This document shows positions 8,386-17,327 of a stretch of DNA of 64,000 nucleotides, one piece after another. Each line of letters begins with the position of its first letter. Position 1 is the stretch's first letter. The translations under genes were made by a program, and so were the position numbers. The notes under the pieces were generated by a model. The model searched no databases. It was not told the origin of the DNA and saw nothing but the letters and a program-made list of their open reading frames with translations. Source of the DNA: Rubrobacter_D sp963840835 (lineage in GTDB: Bacteria > Actinomycetota > Rubrobacteria > Rubrobacterales > Rubrobacteraceae); the NCBI GenBank assembly GCA_963840835.1, contig CAWJAM010000004.1:19320-83319 (forward strand), written 5' to 3'.

Positions 8386-9189
8386 GTGTGGGCTGAGCCT
8401 TTGGAGTTCGGCAAGCTGACGTGGCCCGAGGTGGCGCGGGCGGCGGGTGAGGGGCGCGTGCCAATAGTGCCGGTAGGGACGCTGGAGGACCACGGATACC
8501 ACCTGCCGATCGACACGGACGTGACGCTCGTCGAGGCGGTGTGCCGGGGCGCCGCGGAGCGTCTACCTTCAGAAACAGTGCTCTTGCCGCCCATCGTGCA
8601 CGGTTACTCGCCGCACCACATGGACTTTCCTGGCACTATCTCGATCCGGTGGGACACCTTCTGCCGCTACTGCACGGACGTCGCCCTTTCGCTGGTTCGC
8701 CACGGCTTCCGTCGGGTCCTGATGGTGAACGGCCACGGCTCGAACCAGAACCTTGTCGAGACCGCGGCGCGCCTTGCGATGGTGGAGCAGCCAGGATCGC
8801 TCGTCGCCGCCAGCTTCTACCTGGTATCTGAGAAGAGCGCGGCGGTGATCGAAGATGTGCGCGACTCGGGTCGGGGCGGCATGGCCCACGCCTGTGAGCT
8901 GGAGACCTCGATATATTTGCACCTCCATCCCGAGGCCGTGGACATGTCGAAGGCAATCGACGAGCACGGCTACGCCGAGACCGAGCACGCCTGGATGGAC
9001 TGGTCCGACGGGCCACTCAAAGTGATGCCGTGGTGGTCTTCGTTCTCGGAGTCGGGCGTCCAGGGGGACGCCAGCAAGGCGACCGCGGCGAAGGGCGAGA
9101 CGCTCTTCAGGGCGGCCACCGAAGAGATCGCCTCCTACGTCGGGGAGCTGCGGAGCATGCCGATTCCCAAGAGAAAGGACCATCACTGA
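8386..9189 (+). CDS. Creatininase-family amidohydrolase
   Basis: A 267-residue creatininase-fold enzyme with a GTG start after GAGGAGGT. Metal-ligand motifs are intact: LEDHGYHLPIDTD near residue 33-47, VNGHGSN near 120 and HACELETS near 172. Members hydrolyse creatinine, formamides or cyclic amides, or cleave peptide precursors (MftE). The stop codon overlaps the start of the LD-carboxypeptidase (TGATG), which shows operon membership. The substrate is not known; a compound imported by the downstream peptide transporter is the obvious candidate. Confidence 0.88.
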   Translation: MWAEPLEFGKLTWPEVARAAGEGRVPIVPVGTLEDHGYHLPIDTDVTLVEAVCRGAAERLPSETVLLPPIVHGYSPHHMDFPGTISIRWDTFCRYCTDVALSLVRHGFRRVLMVNGHGSNQNLVETAARLAMVEQPGSLVAASFYLVSEKSAAVIEDVRDSGRGGMAHACELETSIYLHLHPEAVDMSKAIDEHGYAETEHAWMDWSDGPLKVMPWWSSFSESGVQGDASKATAAKGETLFRAATEEIASYVGELRSMPIPKRKDHH

Positions 9190-10139
9190 TGCTCAAGGGC
9201 CACGTCCTGCGTCCCGGCGGTACGATCGGGGTTCCCGCTCCGGCGAGCCCTTACCACAACCGCAGCGAGGTGCTGCGCGGGGTCGAGTGGTGGGAGAGCA
9301 AGGGGTACAGGGTGAAACTCGGCCGCAACGTTTACTCCCGCGACGCCTACGTGGCAGGCTCCCCCGAGGGCCGGGCAGAGGACCTGATGGAGATGTTCAC
9401 CGACGACGAGGTGGACGTGGTGCACTGCTTTCAGGGTGGGTACGGCTCCGCCCAGACAATCGAGCACCTCGACTTCGACGCCATCGGGGCGAACCCCAAA
9501 CCGTTCATCGGCTACTCGGACATCACCGCGCTGCACACCGCCCTGCGCCACTACACTGAGCTGGTCACCTTCTACGGCCCTGGCCTCGCAGGCGTCAACG
9601 ACAGGGAGACCAAGCCCTTCACCCGGGAGAGGCTGCTAAAGGCGCTTACGTCCGCGGGGCCGCTCGGCGAGGTGCCGCGTGACCCGAAAAACCCGTACAT
9701 AAGGTCTTTCGGGGGCGGGTCGGTGACGGCGCCGATGGTGGGCGGGTGCCTGTGGCTCTTGTGCCAGGCCATAGGGACGCCGTGGCAGCCCGACCTCGCA
9801 GGCAAGATCTTCTTTTTCGAGGACGTGGAGGCGCCGCCCTGGTTTATCGACGGGTTCCTGAACCAGATGCGCCAGGCCGGGATGCTGGACGGGGTCGTCG
9901 GGGTGGTCGTCGGCGAACTGGAAAAGTGCGACTGGCGCGAGGAGTACCCGGAGTGGCCGCAGACGCTCTCCATCGAGGACGTGCTGGAGCGCTACATCGA
10001 GCCGTTGGGTGTCCCGGCCCTCTACGGCTACCCACTCGGTCACGGCGAGCGCCTCTGCACCATCCCCCTCGGCGTCTCGGTGGTGTTGAACGGGGATGAT
10101 AGAACCCTTACAATCCAGGAGCCTGCCTTACTGGAATAA
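9189..10139 (+). CDS. S66 LD-carboxypeptidase family protein
   Basis: A 316-residue serine peptidase of family S66. The nucleophile serine is in FIGYSDITALH, the glutamate in FFEDVEAPPWF and the histidine in YPLGHGERL. Classical LdcA removes the terminal D-Ala of tetrapeptides in cytoplasmic murein recycling; MccF-like members cleave peptide amides. No signal peptide, so it acts in the cytoplasm. It overlaps the creatininase stop by one base and ends 34 bp before the binding protein, so the enzyme probably acts on material brought in by this transporter. Confidence 0.9.
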   Translation: MLKGHVLRPGGTIGVPAPASPYHNRSEVLRGVEWWESKGYRVKLGRNVYSRDAYVAGSPEGRAEDLMEMFTDDEVDVVHCFQGGYGSAQTIEHLDFDAIGANPKPFIGYSDITALHTALRHYTELVTFYGPGLAGVNDRETKPFTRERLLKALTSAGPLGEVPRDPKNPYIRSFGGGSVTAPMVGGCLWLLCQAIGTPWQPDLAGKIFFFEDVEAPPWFIDGFLNQMRQAGMLDGVVGVVVGELEKCDWREEYPEWPQTLSIEDVLERYIEPLGVPALYGYPLGHGERLCTIPLGVSVVLNGDDRTLTIQEPALLE

Positions 10140-10173
10140 GTTCAGCGTTGCTGGAATCAGGGGAAAGGGGAAT

Positions 10174-11976
10174 ATGCGAAAGATCGCTGCGGTCGCGGTG
10201 TTGGTGGCCCTCATCTCCATGCTGACCGGTGCCGCGGGCGCCGGCGCGCAGGGTTCATCCGGGAAGGACGAGAAGCTCGTCTTGCGCATCGGGGACACCA
10301 ACGACATCGACGGGTTCAACCCGTTCAAGCTCGTGGAGGTTCCTTCTTTCGAGGTCATGGACCTCACCTACGACCTGTTGGTCGACTTCTCCCCCAAGGA
10401 CTCTAGCCCGGTGCCTGGCCTGGCCGACTCGTGGGAGCACTCCAAAGACGGCCTTACATGGACCTTCCACCTCAACAAGGACGCAAGGTGGCAGGACGGC
10501 AAGCCGGTGACCTCCGAGGACGTGGCGTACACGTTCAATCGTATTTTGGAAGAGGAGCAGGGCCTGTACATCGACTACGTCAAGCAGATCGACAAGATCG
10601 AGACGCCCGACAAGCACACCGTGGTCTTTACGACCAAGGAACCCTCGGTCCAGATGCTCTCCATGTACGTGTACATTCTGCCCAAGCACATCTGGGAGAA
10701 GGTACCCGCCGACGAGACCAAGACCTTCCCGAACCAGCCGGCCATCGGGTCTGGACCGTTCCAGGCCGTGGAGTGGAAAAAAGGCCAGTACGCGCGGCTG
10801 AAGGTCAACCCCGACTATTTTCGGGGTCGTCCGAAGCTCGATGAGATCATCTTCCAGTTCTACGACAACGACGACACGATGGTCCAGGCGCTCAAGAACG
10901 GCGACGTCGATTTCATCACGGAGATGCCCATCAACCTGTTCAAGTCCCTCGAGAACGAGGAGGGGATAGCAACCAACTCGGCCCCCGACCCTGGCTTCAG
11001 CGAGCTAGGCTTCAACCTCTACGAGCCGACCCCCGAGCTGATAAAGGAGTTCGACGCCCCGAAGACGAGTACCGGCAACCCGGCACTGCTCGACGCCAGG
11101 GTGCGGGAGGCTATCAACTGGGCCATCGACGAAGACGCGCTCACCGAGAAGGTTTTGCAGGGCGAGGGCGTCCCCGGCACCACGCTCGTCCCCCCGGTGC
11201 TCGCCAAGTACCACCTCGAGCTGAACGAATCCGAGGTGCAGGGCTTCGACATAAATCGGTCCAAACAGTTGCTGGAGCAGGCCGGGTGGAAGGACACCGA
11301 CGGCAACGGCATCGTGGACAAGAACGGCGAGGATCTGACGCTACGTTTGTTCGTGCGCTCGGAGAACAAAGACTCGATAACAGAGGGCCAGTATATCGAG
11401 GGCTGGTTCGAGGAGGCCGGCATCGGGCTGGAGACCAAGGCCATGGGCGACACGGCGCTCACCGATGCCATCTACGCGGCCGACTACGACATGTTCACCT
11501 GGGGCTGGAGCTCCGACGCCGATCCCGACTTCATCCTATCTGTCCTGACCTGCGACCAGATCATGGGCTGGTCCGATACTTTCTGGTGCAACCAGGACTA
11601 CTCGCGGATGTACGGGGAGCAGAAGGAGCAACTCGACCTCGATGAGCGGGCGAATACCATCAAGGAGATGCAGCGCATCGCCTACGAGGACAACCCCTAC
11701 ATCATCTTCTACTACGACAACCAGTTCGAGGCCTGGCGCACGGATAAGTTCAAGGGCTGGACCAAGACTCCGACCACCGCGGACCCCGGCCAGATCATCT
11801 ACACCTTCTCCAACGAAGGGTACCTGAACCTGAAGCCGGTCAGCTCCAGGGAGGCCACCGGTACCGCGGGCGGTACCTCACCGCTCCTCTACCTCGGGTT
11901 TGTGCTCGTAGGAGCGCTCATCGCCGCGGTGTTCATCGTGCTCATCCGGAGGAGGAGCGCGGAGGACAGGGCCTGA
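10174..11976 (+). CDS. Oligopeptide ABC transporter substrate-binding protein with C-terminal anchor
   Basis: A family-5 (DppA/OppA) extracellular binding protein of 600 residues. ATG 10174 gives a signal peptide (MRKIAAVAVLVALISML) without a lipobox cysteine. Typical binding-protein segments follow: LTWTFHLNKDARWQDGKP, AIGSGPF, DARVREAINWAIDE and DYDMFTWGWSSDADPD. Unusually, it ends with a transmembrane helix (YLGFVLVGALIAAVFIVLI) and RRR, so it is probably tethered by its C-terminus rather than by lipid. First gene of the transporter proper. Confidence 0.92.
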   Translation: MRKIAAVAVLVALISMLTGAAGAGAQGSSGKDEKLVLRIGDTNDIDGFNPFKLVEVPSFEVMDLTYDLLVDFSPKDSSPVPGLADSWEHSKDGLTWTFHLNKDARWQDGKPVTSEDVAYTFNRILEEEQGLYIDYVKQIDKIETPDKHTVVFTTKEPSVQMLSMYVYILPKHIWEKVPADETKTFPNQPAIGSGPFQAVEWKKGQYARLKVNPDYFRGRPKLDEIIFQFYDNDDTMVQALKNGDVDFITEMPINLFKSLENEEGIATNSAPDPGFSELGFNLYEPTPELIKEFDAPKTSTGNPALLDARVREAINWAIDEDALTEKVLQGEGVPGTTLVPPVLAKYHLELNESEVQGFDINRSKQLLEQAGWKDTDGNGIVDKNGEDLTLRLFVRSENKDSITEGQYIEGWFEEAGIGLETKAMGDTALTDAIYAADYDMFTWGWSSDADPDFILSVLTCDQIMGWSDTFWCNQDYSRMYGEQKEQLDLDERANTIKEMQRIAYEDNPYIIFYYDNQFEAWRTDKFKGWTKTPTTADPGQIIYTFSNEGYLNLKPVSSREATGTAGGTSPLLYLGFVLVGALIAAVFIVLIRRRSAEDRA

Positions 11977-12005
11977 GCCGCGCGCGCTACGTAGCGGGCA
12001 AGCTG

Positions 12006-12950
12006 TTGGGGGCTGTTGGCACCCTGTTCTTCGTGCTGGTCCTGAACTTCTTTCTGTTCCGCATCCTGCCAGGGGACCCCGCGCGCACGCTCACCAGGCT
12101 GCAGCGCTCGTCTCCTTCCACCATCGAGGCGGTCAAGAAGGAGCTCGGGCTCGACCGGCCGCTCCCCGTCCAGTTCTTCGACTACCTCGGCGACACCGCC
12201 CGCGGGGAGCTCGGCATCTCCTACGTCTTTTCCCGTCCCGTCTCCGAGGTTATCGCGGGCGCCATCTGGCCGACCATTCTGCTGGTCGGGGTAGCCACCA
12301 TCGGGGCGACGGTGATAGGCACGCTCATAGGCATCTGGGGCGCGTGGCGCAGGGGTAGCGCCATCGACACGACCACTTTAGGCTTCGGTCTCGTCACCTA
12401 CGCCATGCCCGAGTTCTGGCTGGGGATGCTCTTGATCCTGTTGTTCGCGGTCGCCCTGGGATGGTTCCCGACCTCGTTCATGACCACCCCCGGTCTGGTA
12501 GACGCCTCCGCGGGCGCGCAACTGGTGGACACGCTGGAGCACCTGTTCTTGCCGGCGCTCACGCTGGTGCTCGCGCTCCTTGGAGAGTACGCCCTGATCA
12601 TGCGCTCCAGCGTGATCGAAGCGATGAACGAAGACTACGTCACCACGGCCCGCGCCAAAGGAATGCGCGAAGCCCTGGTGCTGCGCAAGCACGTCGTCCC
12701 CAACGCCCTGCTGCCGGTCGTCACGCTCGCCGCCCTGAACATCGGCTTCATCGTCTCCGGCACCATCACCGTCGAAACCGTCTTCTCGTGGCCAGGTCTG
12801 GGACAGCTCACGTTCCGGGCCATCAACGGAGGACCAGATTATCCGCTGTTGCAGGGCCTGTTCTTGATGTTCTCGGCCGCGGTGATCTTCGCCAACCTCG
12901 CCGCAGACCTGCTGCTCGGGCTGCTCGACCCCAGGATCGGACGGGCGTGA
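12006..12950 (+). CDS. Peptide ABC transporter permease (DppB/OppB type)
   Basis: An inner-membrane permease with six predicted helices. The N-terminal FFLFRILPGDPAR motif is characteristic of DppB, and the EAA loop (ARAKGMREALVLRKHVVPNALLP) that contacts the ATPase is clear. TTG 12006 is the first standard start, but homologues usually have about ten more residues. The frame stays open upstream to CTG 11973, which has GGAGGA six bases before it and overlaps the preceding TGA. The stop overlaps the GTG of the next permease. Confidence 0.92.
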   Translation: MGAVGTLFFVLVLNFFLFRILPGDPARTLTRLQRSSPSTIEAVKKELGLDRPLPVQFFDYLGDTARGELGISYVFSRPVSEVIAGAIWPTILLVGVATIGATVIGTLIGIWGAWRRGSAIDTTTLGFGLVTYAMPEFWLGMLLILLFAVALGWFPTSFMTTPGLVDASAGAQLVDTLEHLFLPALTLVLALLGEYALIMRSSVIEAMNEDYVTTARAKGMREALVLRKHVVPNALLPVVTLAALNIGFIVSGTITVETVFSWPGLGQLTFRAINGGPDYPLLQGLFLMFSAAVIFANLAADLLLGLLDPRIGRA

Positions 12951-13864
12951 GCGCCCGGGCCACGCCCGAAGTGGTACGCAATGGACGGGCCGTGCGGCGG
13001 GCGCGCAGGGTCAAGGCGCTCAGGTCGTCTGCGGGGCTCTTCGTCCGCAACAAGATGGGGGTTGCGGGGCTGGCGATCCTCGTCGTGTTCGTCCTCATGG
13101 CCGTGTTCGCCGACGTGCTCGCCCCCGAGGCCCGCCTCTCGGTGACCAACGCGCCAGGCACGCCGCTCGAGCCACCGTCGGCGCGGTTCTGGCTCGGCAC
13201 CGACGAGTTCGGTCGGTCGGTGCTGGATCTGGTCATACAAGGCTCCCAGATTTCACTGCTCGTCGGATTCCTCGCCACCGGTATCTCCATGCTGATCGGT
13301 TCTCTCATCGGGATATCGGCCGGCTTTCTCGGCGGTTGGGTAGACGTGATCCTGATGCGCTTCACCGACTGGTTTTTGGTGATCCCGTTCTTGCCCCTGG
13401 CCATCGTGCTAGCCGCCATCCTGGGCCGAAGCCTGTTCGTGATCGCGTTCGTTATAGGGGTCACGACCTGGCCGGCCACAGCCCGCGTGGTACGGGCCCA
13501 GGTCCTGACCCTCAAGGAACGCTCTTACGTGGAGCGCGCCCGAGCCCTGGGCGCCGGAAACAGCCAGATCGTCGGCCGCCACATCCTCCCCAATGTTTTC
13601 CCCCTGATCTTCGCCAACACCATACTGGTAGTGGCCGTCGCCATCCTTACCGAGACCACGCTGTCCTTCCTCGGACTGGGAGATCCCTTCAGCATCTCCT
13701 GGGGCAGCATCCTCGAGTCGGCCTTCGCGGAGGGCGCCATCTCGCTCGGCGCCTGGTGGTACCTGGTCCCACCAGGACTGTGCATCGTTCTCGTGGTGCT
13801 CGGCTTCACCATGTGCGGCTACGCCTTCGACGAGATCCTCGACCCCAGGCTGCGAAAACGATGA
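12947..13864 (+). CDS. Peptide ABC transporter permease (DppC/OppC type)
   Basis: A 305-residue permease starting at GTG 12947, overlapping the previous stop (GTGA). After a basic N-terminal tail comes the DppC-type first helix (NKMGVAGLAILVVFVLMAVF), then the periplasmic WLGTDEFGRSV motif and the EAA loop (ERARALGAGNSQIVGRHILPN). It pairs with the upstream DppB-type protein to form the channel. It ends in an ATGA overlap with the first ATPase. Confidence 0.93.
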   Translation: MSARATPEVVRNGRAVRRARRVKALRSSAGLFVRNKMGVAGLAILVVFVLMAVFADVLAPEARLSVTNAPGTPLEPPSARFWLGTDEFGRSVLDLVIQGSQISLLVGFLATGISMLIGSLIGISAGFLGGWVDVILMRFTDWFLVIPFLPLAIVLAAILGRSLFVIAFVIGVTTWPATARVVRAQVLTLKERSYVERARALGAGNSQIVGRHILPNVFPLIFANTILVVAVAILTETTLSFLGLGDPFSISWGSILESAFAEGAISLGAWWYLVPPGLCIVLVVLGFTMCGYAFDEILDPRLRKR

Positions 13865-14832
13865 ACGGGACGTTGCTCGACTTAAAGAACCTGCGCGTCC
13901 TGTACGAGGTTCGCGGCAAGAAGGCCCCGGCGGTCGATGGCGTTGACCTCTCGCTCGGGGCGGGAGATGCCCTCGGGCTCGCGGGGGAGTCGGGGTGCGG
14001 CAAGAGCACGCTCGCGCTCGCGTGTCTCGGGCTGCTTCCGAGCAATGCGACGGTCGAGGGTTCGATCCGGTTTCGGGACACGGAGGTGATCGGGGCCAAG
14101 CCCGGACGGCTCAGGGCGTTGCGGTGGGCGGGGATCTCCATGGTCTTCCAGGGGGCGATGAACGCCTTTAATCCGGTCAAACGGGTGGGGGACCAGGTGG
14201 TGGAGGCGATACTGCTTCACGAGGACGTCACAAGAAGCGAGGCCCGCCGCAGGATGGAGGACCTCTTCGAGCACGTTGGCATCGCGCCGCGCAGGGCGGG
14301 GGATTATCCGCACGAGTTTTCGGGCGGGATGCGCCAGCGGGTCATGATCGCCATGGCCCTCGCGTGTAACCCTCCGCTGGTGATCGCCGACGAGCCGACG
14401 ACGGCGCTGGACGTCATGATACAGGCCCAGATCCTCAACCTCCTCGCAAAGCTCCGCGAAGAGAGGAACATCGCCCTGATCGTCATAACGCACGACCTCT
14501 CCGTCCTCGCCCAAGTCGCCGACCGGGTGGCCGTCATGTACGCCGGACGCATCGTCGAGGAAGGCTCCGCCTCTGAACTACTGACGACGCCCCGCCACCC
14601 CTACACGAAGTCCCTGGTCGGCGCCTTCCCCGTCGTCGGAGACCCGGCTTCCCGCGGCGTCCCCGTGGGCCTGCCGGGCGACCCGCCCGACCCCGCCGCC
14701 AGGCCAACGGGATGCGCCTTCCACCCCCGCTGCCCCAAAGCCTTCGAGCCCTGCAACAGCGTAGACCCGGTGCTGGAACAGTATGGCTCGCGCCTGGCCG
14801 CCTGCCACCTCGTCGCCGGGGAGGAAGCTTGA
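13861..14832 (+). CDS. Peptide ABC transporter ATPase (DppD/OppD type)
   Basis: A 323-residue nucleotide-binding subunit: Walker A GESGCGKST near residue 47, signature FSGGMRQRV, Walker B VIADEPTTALD and H-loop ITHDLS. The C-terminal oligopeptide-transporter extension has the Cys-rich GCAFHPRCPKA...C motif, which in DppD/OppF family members can bind an Fe-S cluster. The start overlaps the previous stop by 4 bases, and its own stop overlaps the TTG of the next ATPase. Confidence 0.94.
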   Translation: MNGTLLDLKNLRVLYEVRGKKAPAVDGVDLSLGAGDALGLAGESGCGKSTLALACLGLLPSNATVEGSIRFRDTEVIGAKPGRLRALRWAGISMVFQGAMNAFNPVKRVGDQVVEAILLHEDVTRSEARRRMEDLFEHVGIAPRRAGDYPHEFSGGMRQRVMIAMALACNPPLVIADEPTTALDVMIQAQILNLLAKLREERNIALIVITHDLSVLAQVADRVAVMYAGRIVEEGSASELLTTPRHPYTKSLVGAFPVVGDPASRGVPVGLPGDPPDPAARPTGCAFHPRCPKAFEPCNSVDPVLEQYGSRLAACHLVAGEEA

Positions 14833-15845
14833 CGGCGGAAGGAACGAGGGGCCACGCTGCGCTTGAGGTGCGGGACCTGGAGGTTCGCTTCGACTCGCGG
14901 CGCCACCGCGGTTCATCCGGGGGTGGGGTGCGGGCGGTGGACGGTGTTACCTTCGACGTCGAACCCGGCGAGGTCTTCTGCATCGCGGGTGAATCCGGCT
15001 GCGGGAAGACCACCCTGGGTCGCGCGCTGCTCGGCCTGGTGGAGCCGCGCTCGGGAGGGGTCTCGATCTCCGGTCTGAACCCGGCGCGCCTGAGGGGCCA
15101 AAAGCTGAGAGAGTTCCGGCGCCGGGTCCAGGTGGTGTTCCAGGACCCGATGGGCTCCCTCAACCCGCGCCAGAGCGTCTACGAGGCGGTCGCCGAAGGG
15201 ATTCGAATCCACAGGATGGAGGGTGATGAGGGGCAGCTCGTGGCGAGCGCCCTGGCGCGCGCCGGCCTGAGACCGCCGGAGCGCTTCTTCCTCAACTATC
15301 CGCACGAGTTGTCGGGTGGACAGCGCCAGCGGGTCGTCATCGCGGCCGCGATTGCGCTCGAGCCCAGGGTGCTCGTCGCTGACGAGCCTGTCTCCATGCT
15401 CGACGCTTCGGTGCGCGGCGAGATCCTCGAACTCCTCGTCAGGCTCAAGGACGAGTTCGGGATGACGCTCGTCCTCATCACCCACGACCTCGCTTTCGCC
15501 TGGGCGCTAGCCGACCGGGTCGCCATAATGTACCTGGGCAAGATAGTCGAGCTTGGGCCGGCGCAGACGGTGCTAACAGAACCCATGCACCCCTACACCA
15601 AATCTCTGCTCGCCGTATCCCCGGAGGTCGGTCGTCGCCGGACGCACGAGGTCCTGGCGGGCGAGCCCCCGGACCCGGCTTCCATCCCTCCGGGCTGCCG
15701 CTTCCACCCCCGCTGTCCGGTGCTGCGTTCCGGAGAAGCAGGCTCCCAGAAACCCCGCTGCCTGGGAGAGGAACCGGCGCTCGAAGAGCCCGTGCCTGGA
15801 CATCAAGCAGCCTGCCACGTCGTCACCGGTCGGGCGGATGATTAA
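14829..15845 (+). CDS. Peptide ABC transporter ATPase (DppF/OppF type)
   Basis: A 338-residue ATPase with Walker A GESGCGKTT, signature LSGGQRQRV, Walker B VADEPVSMLD and ITHDLA. The C-terminal GCRFHPRCPV motif matches the oligopeptide extension. TTG 14829 is chosen because it makes the same four-base overlap seen through the operon. In the usual Asp-Ala-Thr-Ser-type D-loop position it reads SMLDAS. Last gene of the importer; the next gene begins 57 bp later and is likely a separate unit. Confidence 0.94.
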   Translation: MTAEGTRGHAALEVRDLEVRFDSRRHRGSSGGGVRAVDGVTFDVEPGEVFCIAGESGCGKTTLGRALLGLVEPRSGGVSISGLNPARLRGQKLREFRRRVQVVFQDPMGSLNPRQSVYEAVAEGIRIHRMEGDEGQLVASALARAGLRPPERFFLNYPHELSGGQRQRVVIAAAIALEPRVLVADEPVSMLDASVRGEILELLVRLKDEFGMTLVLITHDLAFAWALADRVAIMYLGKIVELGPAQTVLTEPMHPYTKSLLAVSPEVGRRRTHEVLAGEPPDPASIPPGCRFHPRCPVLRSGEAGSQKPRCLGEEPALEEPVPGHQAACHVVTGRADD

Positions 15846-15902
15846 GTATTGGGTACACTTGCGGATGGTAGCGTGCGACGGTCTACGACAAGGGGTGCGA
15901 CC

Positions 15903-16568
15903 ATGAGGTTGGTGATCTTCGGACCGACGGGCGGAACCGGGCGGCGTCTCGTGGAGCGGGCAATAGCGGAAGGGCACGAAGTTACCGCCTTCGTCAGAGA
16001 CCCCTCCAGGATAACCGCACGTCACGAGCGTCTCGACGTCGTCGTGGGAGACGCGTTCGACCCGGGTCGGGTGCGGGAGGCGGTGGCCGGAAACGAGGCC
16101 GTGGTCAGCGTCCTGGGCGCACGCAAACCCAGCAACCCGCTCCACCCGCGCAGACCGGGGGACCCGGACGGGGTGGCTTCGGCCGGTTCCGCGAACATCA
16201 TCGCGGCTATGAAGGAGCACGGCGTGCGGCGCTTCGTGTGCCAGACGGCGTGGGGGGTAGGGGAGAGCAGGCAGGATCCTGGGTTTGCAGGCGCGTTCTT
16301 CATGAAGGTGCTCGTGCCGCCGTTGCTCAGGGATGAGTACGCGGACAAGGAGGCGCAGGAGAAGCTCGTGCGCCAGAGCGACCTGGAGTGGGTCATAGTC
16401 CGCCCAACGATCCTGACCAACGGACCGTGGACGAACTACTACCGGGCGGGGGTTGACCTGAAACCGGGTCGACGCCCTTACATCTCGCGGGCAGACGTCG
16501 CCGACTTCCTGATGAGGCAGCTCACAGATGACACGTTCGTGCGTAATACGCCGGCCATCGGGTATTGA
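15903..16568 (+). CDS. NAD(P)-binding atypical SDR/NmrA-like protein
   Basis: A 221-residue Rossmann protein. The N-terminal GPTGGTGRRLVERA is the dinucleotide-binding glycine motif of atypical short-chain dehydrogenases, followed by VTAFVRDPSR and VVGDAFD, which bind the cofactor phosphate or adenine. Such proteins act as NADPH-dependent reductases (for example flavin reductase BLVRB) or redox sensors. It is not clearly part of the transporter operon. Confidence 0.82.
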   Translation: MRLVIFGPTGGTGRRLVERAIAEGHEVTAFVRDPSRITARHERLDVVVGDAFDPGRVREAVAGNEAVVSVLGARKPSNPLHPRRPGDPDGVASAGSANIIAAMKEHGVRRFVCQTAWGVGESRQDPGFAGAFFMKVLVPPLLRDEYADKEAQEKLVRQSDLEWVIVRPTILTNGPWTNYYRAGVDLKPGRRPYISRADVADFLMRQLTDDTFVRNTPAIGY

Positions 16569-16883
16569 CCCCTGACGTCCGACCGGCGAGCGCAAGGTCA
16601 AATCCTTCCGTACGCCGAGACGGACCTCCTGCCGGCCTGCCACGTTCCTTACTTGTCGGCGATAGTGGTACTCGCGGAGGTCAACGCCGTCGTCTACTAT
16701 CACGTCCCCGCGTTCAAACGGTGCACGAGGAGCAGCGGTGATCTGGGCCGTCCAGGCAATGGTCCTACCGGAGCTAGCGTCGCTGAGTAAAAAACACTCC
16801 AAGTTGTGCTATGTTAGGCACCTGCACACAAGAGGTTGCGCGTGCCGGTGTAGGGTTGTCATCTTTGCTGGAGGGGTTCGGTA
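16569..16883. other. Intergenic, 315 bp, nothing recognised
   Basis: No coding frame, RNA fold or repeat could be supported. Long minus-strand frames across it are shadows that run into the SDR gene. The last 20 bases hold a GGAGGGG ribosome site for the next gene. Confidence 0.4.
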
Positions 16884-17327
16884 TTGAGAACGATAGAGGT
16901 CGAGAGGTCGCGGGTCGAGCGGCGCCGATCGGCGGTCGTAGAGATCCGGGAACATCTCGCGAGGCTCTACCGGGGTTTCGTGGGTTGGGCTTCCCTTTAT
17001 GGGGACGGGGACGACCACGACGAGCGTGAGCGGAGGGAGCGCGTCGTCCTTCTTCTCGACGAGCTATCCAAGCAGTATCTGCCGCGGTCCGTATGGCTGA
17101 TGGAAGGGAACCGCATGAAGATCGAGAACTTCCTGAGTAGGGCAGAAGAGCTCTGCTCCGAGTTCTCCACGGAGATCGAGGAGCGAGGTTACCACCGGGT
17201 CAGACGCAGCATGGAGAAGCGCGTGAGCAAGAAGCTCAGGCCGCTCAAAACGGAGGCCGAATCCGGCCTCGAAGCCGAACTAACCGAACCCCGCCCCGGC
17301 TGGCGCGACCGCCTACGCAAGGCGTAG
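16884..17327 (+). CDS. Hypothetical alpha-helical protein
   Basis: A 147-residue, highly charged protein with a TTG start, not recognised. It is mostly helical with arginine/glutamate-rich stretches (RSRVERRRSAVVEIREHLARL and RRSMEKRVSKKLRP). No signal peptide or membrane helix. It ends immediately before repeat element 1, whose first bases follow the stop codon. Confidence 0.6.
   Translation: MRTIEVERSRVERRRSAVVEIREHLARLYRGFVGWASLYGDGDDHDERERRERVVLLLDELSKQYLPRSVWLMEGNRMKIENFLSRAEELCSEFSTEIEERGYHRVRRSMEKRVSKKLRPLKTEAESGLEAELTEPRPGWRDRLRKA

Noticed and set aside
12461..12946. Long N-terminal extension of the second permease
   Set aside because: It overlaps the first permease in another frame and is Arg/His-rich; GTG 12947 makes the normal four-base overlap.
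15190..15215. tRNA-like T-loop (GATTCGAATCC)
   Set aside because: Falls inside the DppF coding frame and lacks acceptor, D and anticodon stems.
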